A stretch of 64,000 nucleotides of DNA, taken from assembly GCF_002836515.1 (NCBI RefSeq), contig NZ_PJBC01000066.1:124001-188000 (forward strand). The letters are read 5' to 3'. Source of the stretch: Pseudomonas sp. Choline-02u-1 (GTDB taxonomy: Bacteria > Pseudomonadota > Gammaproteobacteria > Pseudomonadales > Pseudomonadaceae). The notes under the pieces are model-generated. The model ran no database searches, was not told where the DNA came from, and was given only the letters and a program-made list of their open reading frames with translations. Each line of letters begins with the position of its first letter. Position 1 is the stretch's first letter. The position numbers were made by a program, and so were the translations under genes. This document shows positions 17,311-24,702 of this stretch, piece by piece.

Positions 17311-18467
17311 GGCTTGGGCTCCGCCTGCACCACCTGCGGCGGCTCGCTCATGACTTGCACGGTCGAGCCGGGCTTGAGCCGCGACTGGCCATCGGTGACC
17401 AGCACGTCACCAGCATCGACGCCTTTGATGATGTCCTGACCGCTGCCCTGATAGACCATCTGCACCGGCACGGCCTCAACCTTGTCGTCCTTTACACGAT
17501 AAACGAAATGTTGATCGAGGCCGCGTTGTACGACGGTCGGTGGAACCAGCAGCGCATCTTTATCTACCGCCGTCTGAATTTTTATCGTCACCAGCAAGCC
17601 CGGCCAGAGCTTTTGGCTGGCATTGGCAAATTCGGCCTTGGCACGGATGGTGCCGGTGTTGGCGTTGATCTGGTTGTCGATCAGGGTCAGGTGACCTTCG
17701 CCGAGCAGGTTGGCGGTTTCGCCATCGGTGTCGGCGCCAATGTAAGCCTTGACCGGCGCGCGTTGCGGGTCGCTGATCAGATTCTGCAGGGTCGGCAGCA
17801 TTTGCTGCGGCAGGGCGAACTCGACGGCGATCGGATCGATCTGAGTCACGGTGAACAGGCCTTGGGTATCGCTCATCCGCAGGAAATTGCCTTCATCGAC
17901 CGTACGAATACCGACGCGTCCGGTGACCGGCGAGCGAATCTGCGTGTAGGAGAGTTGCACCTGCGCCGCATCGATCGAGGCCTGATTGCCCTGGGCGGTG
18001 GCTTTGAGCTGGTTGACCAGCGCTTGTTGCTGGTCGAAGGTCTGTTTCGACACGCCGTCGTCGACGCTGAGCAATTTGTAGCGTTTGAGATTGACCAGCG
18101 CGACCTGCAACTGCGCCTGACTCTCACCCAACTGCGCCCGCGCCTGATCGAGGCTGGCGCGGATCGAACGGTCGTCGATGGTCGCGAGCAGCTCGCCTGC
18201 TTTGACCGGTTGGCCTTCCTTGACCAGGATCTTCGTCAGAATGCCGTCGATCTGCGGACGCACCACCACGCTATGCAACGAGAGCACCGAGCCGATGCCG
18301 CTGGTGTAGCGCGGCACGTCTTTGGCACTCACCGTTACCACGCGCACGGGAATGGCAGTCGGGCTGGCCAGTTTGGTCGGCGCCGGTTTGAGTGCAAACC
18401 ACAGGCCGGCGGCGGCCAACAAAATCAGGAAAGTGGCGAGCAGGATTGGTTTTTTCTGGAGTGACAT
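17307..18467 (-). CDS. RND efflux periplasmic adaptor (MdtA-like)
   Basis: Membrane fusion protein, 386 residues, that connects the permease to an outer-membrane channel. It has an N-terminal membrane anchor (ILLATFLILLAAAGLWFAL), no lipobox cysteine, split biotinyl-lipoyl halves (VVVRPQIDGILTKILVKEGQ and YTQIRSPVTGRVGIRTVDEG) around an alpha-helical hairpin of about 80 residues, a beta barrel, and a Pro-rich tail. First gene of the operon adaptor-permease-regulator-kinase. Confidence 0.93.
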   Translation of the reverse strand: MSLQKKPILLATFLILLAAAGLWFALKPAPTKLASPTAIPVRVVTVSAKDVPRYTSGIGSVLSLHSVVVRPQIDGILTKILVKEGQPVKAGELLATIDDRSIRASLDQARAQLGESQAQLQVALVNLKRYKLLSVDDGVSKQTFDQQQALVNQLKATAQGNQASIDAAQVQLSYTQIRSPVTGRVGIRTVDEGNFLRMSDTQGLFTVTQIDPIAVEFALPQQMLPTLQNLISDPQRAPVKAYIGADTDGETANLLGEGHLTLIDNQINANTGTIRAKAEFANASQKLWPGLLVTIKIQTAVDKDALLVPPTVVQRGLDQHFVYRVKDDKVEAVPVQMVYQGSGQDIIKGVDAGDVLVTDGQSRLKPGSTVQVMSEPPQVVQAEPKP

Positions 18468-18601
18468 GCGCGGCGCCGAAGTCTGGAGTTTGGGCAGATT
18501 GGCCAGTTATAAACCGGTCAGGCGGTCGGCAGGGTGACGGCTGGCTGTCAGGATTGTCAGTTTCCTCCGTTAATTGCAGTAGCTGCGATTACCGTTGTGT
18601 T

Positions 18602-18647
18602 GATAAGTCCCTAAAAGGGACCTATCGTTCCTGTTTTGGGACTCATC
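18602..18647. promoter_or_regulatory. Palindromic operator-like repeats upstream of the NTase/HEPN pair
   Basis: GATAAGTCCC, five bases, GGGACCTATC form an imperfect palindrome at 18602-18626. A third half-site GGGACTCATC starts at 18638, exactly 21 bases (two helical turns) after the second. The sites end 11 bases before the GTG start of a gene whose product has an N-terminal winged helix, so autoregulation is likely. Inference only. Confidence 0.5.
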
Positions 18648-18658
18648 GGTTTGCGCCA

Positions 18659-19288
18659 GTGGAAAACCTTTCTTTAAGCGAAGCCCTGTTCACCGCCACC
18701 CAGCAAAAAGTGTTGGGATTGTTGTTTGGCAAACCCGACCAGACCTTCTACGCCAACGAAATCGTGCGCTGGGCACAGGTTGGCAAAGGCGGCCTGATGC
18801 GTGAACTCGATCGATTGCAACGAGCCGGGATCCTCAGCATGACACGAGTGGGTAACCAGACCCATTACCAGGCCAATCCCGCATGTCCTATCTACGCGGA
18901 GCTTCTGGGCATCACGCGCAAGACATTCGGTTTTGCCGAGCCTCTTCGTCAGGCATTAGAACCGTTTGCCGAACAGATCACGTGGGCGTTCGTGTATGGC
19001 TCCATCGCCAAAAACTCGGCGAACACACTCAGTGACATAGATCTCATGCTGATTGGCGAAGGCCTGCACTACAGTGAGTTGATGGAGCGACTCATGCCGT
19101 TGGAGGAGCAATTGGGGCGTCCCATCAACCCGACGCTATACACCCCGCAAGACTGGGCCAGGAAGCTGGCGGCACAGAACAGTTTTGTCATGCGAGTGAT
19201 GCAGCAGGAAAAAATCGATCTGTCAGAGGCAAACCCTTTGGAGTCCAAGGATGGGCAGCAACGAGAGTCTGGAGAATCTTCTACGTAG
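18659..19288 (+). CDS. Winged-helix minimal nucleotidyltransferase (probable antitoxin/regulator of a HEPN pair)
   Basis: 209 residues from a GTG at 18659; the longer open frame upstream has no ribosome binding site and runs through the operator. Residues 1-75 look like a winged helix: a helix-rich start (ATQQKVLGLLFGKPDQTFYA), a recognition-helix region (VGKGGLMRELDRLQRAGIL) and a beta wing (MTRVGNQTHYQANP). Residues 105-135 carry the minimal nucleotidyltransferase motif: GS at 114-115 and DID at 126-128 in LSDIDLMLIG. In MNT/HEPN modules such an enzyme AMPylates the HEPN toxin; here it also carries its own DNA-binding domain. It overlaps the next gene by 38 bases, so the two are made together. 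Confidence 0.72.
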   Translation: MENLSLSEALFTATQQKVLGLLFGKPDQTFYANEIVRWAQVGKGGLMRELDRLQRAGILSMTRVGNQTHYQANPACPIYAELLGITRKTFGFAEPLRQALEPFAEQITWAFVYGSIAKNSANTLSDIDLMLIGEGLHYSELMERLMPLEEQLGRPINPTLYTPQDWARKLAAQNSFVMRVMQQEKIDLSEANPLESKDGQQRESGESST

Positions 19289-19670
19289 CGGTGTACTGAA
19301 AGTGGAGCCACCTGACCGCAAGGAGTGTGAGGGTCTGTTGCGCTCGGCTTTGGACAGGCTCAAGGATGCGCACACTTGCACACTGTCGTTTTCCAGCCGG
19401 TTCGATTTGGCCTACAACGCCGCTCACGCGCTGGCGCTGACAGCTCTTCGCTTGAGTGGCTATCGATCGGACAAGCGCTATCTGGTATTCCAGTGTCTGA
19501 TCCATACCACTCAAAGCAGCAAGGTTCAGGTGCGATTGTTTGCGCTGTGCCATGAGCGGCGCAATCTCGCCGAATATGAAGGCTACATGGATGAAGATGA
19601 CGCGCTTCTTGAGCAATTGCTGGAGAGCACGTCGCAGTTGTTGGGTGACGTTCAGCGTCGCATGAACTGA
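19251..19670 (+). CDS. HEPN-like small protein, partner of the nucleotidyltransferase
   Basis: 139 residues, ATG at 19251 with GGAG eight bases upstream, inside the end of the nucleotidyltransferase gene. All-helical with the HEPN look: SRFDLAYNAAHALALTALRLSGYR in helix two (residues 41-64) and CHERRNLAEYEG before the last helix. The classical RNase motif (R-X4-6-H) is not clear: R-LFALC-H would fit by spacing but not by usual position, and RNLAEYEG has Glu where HepT-type toxins have His. So it may be a nuclease-active toxin, an inactive HEPN, or a substrate-binding partner of the NTase. Family assignment is by memory of motif shape. Confidence 0.6.
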   Translation: MGSNESLENLLRSGVLKVEPPDRKECEGLLRSALDRLKDAHTCTLSFSSRFDLAYNAAHALALTALRLSGYRSDKRYLVFQCLIHTTQSSKVQVRLFALCHERRNLAEYEGYMDEDDALLEQLLESTSQLLGDVQRRMN

Positions 19671-19809
19671 AATATCATCACGCAGTGACAATGCCAGGCA
19701 GCCATTCAGCGCATCCCGCAAATCTTCAGATGCCGAGCCAGAGCGCACAGGTATACTGCGCGCCTTTGCGGCTCACTGATCGGGCCGACTTTTTGTTCCC
19801 GGAGCTTCT

Positions 19810-20049
19810 ATGACTTCCCCAACCCAACCGCCGGTTGACGATGCTGTGAGCGACGTCCCGGCTGAAGTGGCTGACGCCAGCGAAACCAAGGCCGAGATCC
19901 CGGCGTTCAAGTTCCCGTTCAAACCGGGCGAGCTGGCTTCGGCGAAAGGCTCGAATCAGCCGTGGTACAAAAATGGCGCGAAGAATGGCCACACCAAAAC
20001 CCCGGGCATGGCGCCGCCGGGCACGCGTCGGTCGATGGGCAAGCGCTGA
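19810..20049 (+). CDS. Small conserved-looking protein, 79 residues, unknown
   Basis: ATG at 19810 preceded by GGAGCTTCT, a fair ribosome binding site. The N-terminal half is acidic and Pro/Ala-rich (probably disordered); the C-terminal half is basic with FKFPFKPGELASAKGSNQPW, YKNGAKNGHTKTPGMAPPGT and ends RRSMGKR. No signal peptide or membrane helix. I recall similar short proteins in other pseudomonads without function; the basic tail might bind nucleic acid, but nothing shows it. Confidence 0.65.
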   Translation: MTSPTQPPVDDAVSDVPAEVADASETKAEIPAFKFPFKPGELASAKGSNQPWYKNGAKNGHTKTPGMAPPGTRRSMGKR

Positions 20050-20075
20050 CATCGGAAAGTGATGGTGCTGGCCTC

Positions 20076-20147
20076 TTCGCGAGCAGGCTCGCTCCCACAG
20101 GTTTGTGTTTGGCGCAGATCCAATGTGGGAGCGAGCCTGCTCGCGAA
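20076..20147. repeat. REP palindrome pair, family B
   Basis: Inverted copies TTCGCGAGCAGGCTCGCTCC (plus CACA) at 20076-20099 and its complement at 20124-20147, between the 79-residue gene and the end of the YkgJ-type gene. Confidence 0.85.
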
Positions 20148-20177
20148 TGCGACAGCCGCTACAGCACAAATATCAGA

Positions 20178-20927
20178 TCAAGCCGCGCGCAATGAAATGA
20201 ACGCATAAGTCTGCGCCGGTTCAGTCACCACCTGCCCCCCGGCTGCCAGCACTTGCCCGGCGACATCATCGCCGGACAAATGAAACAGCCATTCACTGGT
20301 TCGCGCCGCCAGCGGTTGCGCGCTCACTTGGTCAATCACCGCTGCAAACGCATCCATGTTCGGCAAGTACGCGGTAAACCCGTCACCCTTGAGCGCGGTA
20401 GTGCGGATCCCCAGCGTGGCGCAGATCGCATCCTTGAGTTGGATGTCATCCCGATCCGCCTGACGCGAACGCTGGATCAGCTCAACCAGTTCCCGATCAA
20501 CCAGCTCGCCTCCCACAATCAGCTCCGGCCCTTGCTCCCAGGACTCTGGCGGGCAATCCTTGGCAGCCGGGTTGAGCGGGATATGCGGATTGATTTCCGC
20601 CGGGTATATCCGGCACACCAGCGGACGCCGCTCGTAGATCCGGCAGCGCTTGTCCTCGTCAAGATTCCGGCAGGGGCCGACGTTATAAGCGGCAAAGGTA
20701 ATCGCCACATGAGCATCAGTGGCGCCGCTGCGAACCACCGCCGAACGGCGCTCGGCATGTTCGCGCTGCTGCGCCGGCAGGCCCAGGCCATTGCCGAGAA
20801 ACGCCTCGACCAGCACGATCACCTGACCGCCATCGGCCGCCCACATGCGAGCTTCGGCCAGCGTCAGCGGGACATGGTGGTCAGTGCAGCATTTGCCGCA
20901 GCCTACGCAGGAAAACGTCGTATTCAT
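20178..20927 (-). CDS. YkgJ-family cysteine-cluster protein
   Basis: 249 residues from the ATG at 20927; a TTG at 20945 is an alternative start and neither has a strong ribosome binding site. The N terminus CVGCGKCCTDHHVPLT and the later CRIYERRPLVCRIYP are the cysteine cluster of the YkgJ/Fe-S-oxidoreductase-like family (PF03692), thought to bind zinc or an iron-sulfur cluster. A further Cys lies in GPCRNLDEDKRCRIY. The C-terminal 110 residues are not recognisable. Function unknown; no operon partner is evident. Confidence 0.8.
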   Translation of the reverse strand: MNTTFSCVGCGKCCTDHHVPLTLAEARMWAADGGQVIVLVEAFLGNGLGLPAQQREHAERRSAVVRSGATDAHVAITFAAYNVGPCRNLDEDKRCRIYERRPLVCRIYPAEINPHIPLNPAAKDCPPESWEQGPELIVGGELVDRELVELIQRSRQADRDDIQLKDAICATLGIRTTALKGDGFTAYLPNMDAFAAVIDQVSAQPLAARTSEWLFHLSGDDVAGQVLAAGGQVVTEPAQTYAFISLRAA

Positions 20928-21010
20928 TGAGCGATCTTTCTTCAATCAGGGTGTGAAACGACGGCAGAAAACCATCGCACAGAACCGGATCGAAGCAAGG
21001 ACTGCGCCAC

Positions 21011-21337
21011 TCAGTGGGATTTTGTGACCGGGCGAATCGAATCCCACTCGGTGACGAACGCGGTTTTCGACTGTTTGTTGTACAGGCACAGCTCGCTGCC
21101 TTGCTGGCCTTTCATGTGTTTTTGCGGGTATTGGCCTTGCAGCAGAACGGCGGTGTAACCGACGCGGTCGTCGAATTGCGCGGGCGTGCCGACCGGTTTG
21201 ACGTTTTTCAAACCGCTGGCCTTGGTGCAACTGGCGAGTACGGTCTTGTCGTGGGCGGCCCAGGCGTCGGGGCTGGAGGCGTGGGCCTGGGAGGCGAGAG
21301 CGGTGAGGCTGAGCAGGGCCAGGGTGATGGCTTTCAT
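21011..21337 (-). CDS. Small secreted protein, 108 residues, unknown
   Basis: I start at the ATG at 21337, which opens a signal peptide MKAITLALLSLTALASQAHA; an AAGGA lies eleven bases upstream. The open frame extends to 21403 but would place the signal internally. The mature part (SSPDAWAAHDKTVLASCTKA, then a Cys in GSELCLYNKQSKTAFVTEWD) has two cysteines that could form a disulfide in the periplasm. No domain recognised. Confidence 0.72.
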   Translation of the reverse strand: MKAITLALLSLTALASQAHASSPDAWAAHDKTVLASCTKASGLKNVKPVGTPAQFDDRVGYTAVLLQGQYPQKHMKGQQGSELCLYNKQSKTAFVTEWDSIRPVTKSH

Positions 21338-21407
21338 GGTTGGGGCATCCTTGGTTATGGCCAAGGTTTGAGTCTGCCTGAAGAGTTTTGTTGCCTGGGG
21401 CACCGCT

Positions 21408-21483
21408 AAAAGATCGCAGCCTTCGGCAGCTCCTACATGGAAATGCGGTTTCCTGTAGGAGCTGCCGAAGGCTGCGATCTTTT
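21408..21483. repeat. REP palindrome pair, family A
   Basis: Inverted pair at 21408-21436 and 21455-21483, 18 bases apart, between the GNAT gene end and the upstream region of the secreted-protein gene. Confidence 0.85.
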
Positions 21484-21491
21484 GACTTTAA

Positions 21492-21977
21492 TCATTCCGG
21501 TACCAATTCCCGGCGGACCACACACATCCCGACACTCTCATACAACCACCGCGCCCGCAGGTTGTCCTCCAGAACCCTCAAATCGACAAAACCCTCGCGC
21601 CGCTGTTGAAAGACACTGAAGGCGTACAGCAACAACGCTCGCCCCAGCCCCCGGCCCTGCATTCGCGGGTGCACCACCAGATTCTTGATATAGGCACTGG
21701 TCCAGCATTGCGCCACGCCCACCACGCCCTCGGTATCACAGGCAACGAAACATAACGCCGGATCATATTCAGGATCGCTGACAAACCGCTGCTGCCATTG
21801 CTCGAGTGACGGTACCCGACCGCCACCTTCCAGCTGTCCGAGCTGCATCAACTGATGCACTGCCGGCGCCGTTTCCTCGCGGTAGACGGACAGCTCAATC
21901 CCCTCCGGCCACTGCGCATCCGGCAGAACCCCGCTCAAATCGCGGCGCAGCAGAAAGCAAAACGTCTCGGCCAACAC
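21492..21977 (-). CDS. GNAT-family N-acetyltransferase
   Basis: 161 residues. The acetyl-CoA loop is in YIKNLVVHPRMQGRGLGRAL (motif A, R/Q-x-x-G-x-G), followed by DLRVLEDNLRARWLYESVGM (motif B). The start is a GTG directly after the cheV stop (TGA-GTG), so it is translated by coupling to cheV. The substrate is not predictable; the link to CheV is positional only. Confidence 0.82.
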   Translation of the reverse strand: MLAETFCFLLRRDLSGVLPDAQWPEGIELSVYREETAPAVHQLMQLGQLEGGGRVPSLEQWQQRFVSDPEYDPALCFVACDTEGVVGVAQCWTSAYIKNLVVHPRMQGRGLGRALLLYAFSVFQQRREGFVDLRVLEDNLRARWLYESVGMCVVRRELVPE

Positions 21978-22880
21978 TCAGTGCCCGTTGGCCGCGACGT
22001 GCTTGGCGGCTTCGATCAGACGTTGGGTCAGTTCCGGCGAGGAAAACTTGGTCAACACCGCGTTGGCACCGGCCAGTCTGGCCTTTTCACTGTTCATCGC
22101 GCTGTCGAGCGAGGTGTGCAGCAGCACATACAAATGAGCGAAATCCGGGGTCTCGCGCAGGGTGCGGGTGAACGCGTAGCCGTCCATTTCCGACATTTCG
22201 ATGTCCGAGACGATCAGGTTGATCTGCTGCGCGGTGCCCTGCAGGTCGAGCAGGCAATCGATCGCTTCCTTGGCACTGCGCGCGGTATGGCATTGCAGGC
22301 CGAGGTTGCGCAGGGTGTGCACCGATTGTTGCAATGCCACCTGGCTGTCGTCGACCACCAGAATGCGCGCGTTGCCGAGCACTTCGGCGTCTTCCATGGT
22401 CAGGTCGGTCGGCGCCATTTCGATCTGCGCCGGGGCGATGCTGTGAATGACTTTTTCGATGTCCAGCACCTGCACCAGCGTACCGTCTACCGAGGTCACG
22501 CCGGTGATGTAGGCGCGCGAGCCGCCAGAGCCGAACGGTGGCGGCTTGATGTCGGTGGTCAGGCAGTGAACGATCTTGCTCACCGCTTGCACGTGCAGAC
22601 CCTGCTTGGAGCGGCTGACATCGGTGACGATCAGGCAGCCACCGTTGGGATCTTCCAGCGGCCGCTCGCCGATGGCGCGGCTGAGGTCGATCACCGACAG
22701 CGAGGCACCGCGCAGCGAGGCGATGCCTTTGACGTGCGGGTGCGACTCCGGCAGCTTGGTCAGCGGCGGGCAGGGGATGATTTCACTGACTTTCAGCAGG
22801 TTGATCGCCATCAGCTTGCCGCTGCGCAAGGTAAACAGCAGAAGCGAAAGTGAATCTGCGCGGGCTTTGGTGGAGGACAT
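21978..22880 (-). CDS. cheV: CheV, CheW-receiver chemotaxis coupling protein
   Basis: 300 residues. The CheW-like domain (about 10-165) contains LRSGKLMAINLLKVSEIIPC, KGIASLRGASLSVIDLSRAI and GVTSVDGTLVQVLDIEKV. A receiver domain follows (about 172-296) with Asp177/Asp178 in VVDDSQ, phospho-acceptor Asp226 in VSDIEMSEMDGY, and Lys278 in AVLTKFSSPE. It couples chemoreceptors to CheA and may adapt signalling through its phosphorylation. It is unlinked to other chemotaxis genes, as is usual for the several CheV paralogues of pseudomonads. Confidence 0.92.
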   Translation of the reverse strand: MSSTKARADSLSLLLFTLRSGKLMAINLLKVSEIIPCPPLTKLPESHPHVKGIASLRGASLSVIDLSRAIGERPLEDPNGGCLIVTDVSRSKQGLHVQAVSKIVHCLTTDIKPPPFGSGGSRAYITGVTSVDGTLVQVLDIEKVIHSIAPAQIEMAPTDLTMEDAEVLGNARILVVDDSQVALQQSVHTLRNLGLQCHTARSAKEAIDCLLDLQGTAQQINLIVSDIEMSEMDGYAFTRTLRETPDFAHLYVLLHTSLDSAMNSEKARLAGANAVLTKFSSPELTQRLIEAAKHVAANGH

Positions 22881-22976
22881 AAGAACCTTCTGTGGATGGG
22901 CGAGAGTGGAAATCGCCAGAAACCTTTGATGCCGGGTTATCGGCGTGATCGGGGTGGGCTTTAGGCTATTGGCTCG

Positions 22977-24539
22977 TCAGCCTTTCATCCCCAAACGCTT
23001 GGCCATCCGCCCAAGGTTCGCCCGATCCACCCCCAGCTCCCGCGCCGCACTCGCCCAATTATGCTGATGACGCTCAAGTGCGGCGTTGATCAAGCGCCGC
23101 TGAAACTCATCCGTCGCAGTACGCAAATCGGCGCCGACCATCGGCATTGCTTTGGCCAAGCCTGCGTCGACAGGCGCAAGCACGTGATCGACAACCTCAT
23201 GCGGCAAATCCAGATCCGCCGCACTCAGGCTCAGAATCTTTGGCCGCACCTTGCAGTTACCCAGCGCTTTGAGCGCACTGCGCCCGATCAAATGCTCCAG
23301 CTCACGGACATTGCCCGGCCAGGTATAGGCCAGCAGCGCTTCCTGAGCATCACTGTTCAAGCGCAGGCTATTGAGGCCCATGCGCGAGCGGTTCTGCTCC
23401 AGAAAGAAGCCGCTGAGCAACAACACATCGCGCCCGCGATCGCGCAGCGCCGGCACCCGCAGCGGATAGACGCTCAGGCGGTGATAGAAATCGGCACGAT
23501 AGCGACCGCTGCGCACCTCCTCGGCCAGATCGCGATTGGTCGCCGCAATCAAACGCACATCAACCTGATGCTCCTGGTCCGAACCCAGGCGCTGCAACTG
23601 ACCGCTCTGCAGTACGCGCAGCAACTTGGCCTGAACCGTCAGCGACAGCTCGCCAACTTCGTCAAGAAACAACGTGCCGCCATTGGCCAGTTCGAACTTG
23701 CCGCGACGGTCGCTGGTGGCGCCGGTGAAAGCGCCGCGCACGTGGCCGAACAATTCGCTTTCTACCAGTGTGTCGGGGAGGGCGGCGCAGTTGAGGCTGA
23801 TGATCGGTTTGTCGGCGCGCGCGGAAGCAGCGTGAATGGCTTGGGCGACCAGCTCTTTGCCGACGCCGGTTTCGCCGGTGATCAGAACGGTCAGGTCGCT
23901 GCCGCCGACCAGATTGATTTCTTCCACCAGACGTTTGTGCGCTTTGCTCTGGCCGATCATTTCGCGGTTCTGCTGGCCGCTGGCCTGACGGTAAACCTCG
24001 GCGCGCTGATGTTCGTCCTCGGCACGAGTGGCCAGACGTTCGATGCGTTCGGCAGCGTTGACCGTGGCCGAGGCGAGGCTGGCGAAGGCTTGCAGGGCAT
24101 CGAGCTCGATCGGCTCGAAACGCTCGGGATCCAGCGCGTCGAGGGTGATCAGGCCCCAGAGTTTTTCATCGACAAATAAAGGACAGCCGAGGCAGTCGTG
24201 AACTTCGAGGTGATCGTCGAGGCCGTCGACCAGCCCATCATAAGGATCGGGCAGCTCGCTGTCGGCAGCGAAGCGCGTCGGCCCGGCACCGGCCAGGAGA
24301 ATTTCGAAGCGCGGGTGCTCGCTGACTTTGAAGCGCCGGCCCAGGGTGTCGGTACTCAAACCATCCACCGCCAGCGGCACCAGTGATTCGCCATCCAGAC
24401 GCAACAACGCGGCGGCATCGCAAGGAAGCAAGGCGCGCATGGCCTCAAGCAGGCGCCGGTAGCGCTCACCTTCGGGCAGTTCGCGGGACAGGTCGGCGAC
24501 CAGAGGCAGCAGGGCGGTAAGCAAGGATTTGGCGGTCAT
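22977..24539 (-). CDS. fhpR: FhpR/NorR, NO-responsive sigma54 activator
   Basis: 520 residues with three domains. The GAF domain (about 20-170) has residues that align with the E. coli NorR mononuclear iron site, including His114 and Cys116 in EVHDCLGCP and Asp134 in ITLDALDP. The AAA+ domain has Walker A GETGVGKE (222-229), the sigma54-contact loop GAFTGA (269-274) and ATNRDLAEEV. The C-terminal Fis-type helix-turn-helix is NWASAARELGVDRANLGRMA. It is divergent from the flavohaemoglobin gene, the arrangement seen for FhpR/fhp in Pseudomonas. One enhancer site lies 8 bases from its own ATG, suggesting autoregulation; its own ribosome binding site is poor. Confidence 0.92.
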   Translation of the reverse strand: MTAKSLLTALLPLVADLSRELPEGERYRRLLEAMRALLPCDAAALLRLDGESLVPLAVDGLSTDTLGRRFKVSEHPRFEILLAGAGPTRFAADSELPDPYDGLVDGLDDHLEVHDCLGCPLFVDEKLWGLITLDALDPERFEPIELDALQAFASLASATVNAAERIERLATRAEDEHQRAEVYRQASGQQNREMIGQSKAHKRLVEEINLVGGSDLTVLITGETGVGKELVAQAIHAASARADKPIISLNCAALPDTLVESELFGHVRGAFTGATSDRRGKFELANGGTLFLDEVGELSLTVQAKLLRVLQSGQLQRLGSDQEHQVDVRLIAATNRDLAEEVRSGRYRADFYHRLSVYPLRVPALRDRGRDVLLLSGFFLEQNRSRMGLNSLRLNSDAQEALLAYTWPGNVRELEHLIGRSALKALGNCKVRPKILSLSAADLDLPHEVVDHVLAPVDAGLAKAMPMVGADLRTATDEFQRRLINAALERHQHNWASAARELGVDRANLGRMAKRLGMKG

Positions 24540-24546
24540 GGGTATG

Positions 24547-24606
24547 TAGTCAAAGAGACAAGGTGTAGTCGCGATGACTATACGTCCATTTGTGTCGAAA
24601 TGACTA
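24547..24606. promoter_or_regulatory. Three NorR-type enhancer sites (GT-N7-AC)
   Basis: GT-N7-AC cores occur at 24549-24559 (TAGTCAAAGAGACAA), 24568-24578 (TAGTCGCGATGACTA, a near-perfect palindrome) and 24594-24604 (GTGTCGAAATGACTA). NorR in E. coli binds three sites with this core. They lie 40-100 bases upstream of a sigma54-like promoter, the expected place for enhancers. Confidence 0.7.
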
Positions 24607-24645
24607 TGTCGATTTCAAGCTATTGATTCTAAAGCATTAATTAGT

Positions 24646-24660
24646 TGGCACGAAAGCTGA
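24646..24660 (+). promoter_or_regulatory. Sigma54-like promoter of fhp
   Basis: TGGCACGAAAGCTGA: the -24 element TGGCACG is perfect; the -12 element reads CTGA instead of TTGC, so it lacks the usual GC. It lies 43 bases before the fhp ATG and downstream of the three enhancer sites. Position and partner gene make the assignment, the -12 element weakens it. Confidence 0.55.
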
Positions 24661-24702
24661 TATCCCTAAGGCAATCTTTCAAGAAAGCGCAGGAGTCACC
24701 TT

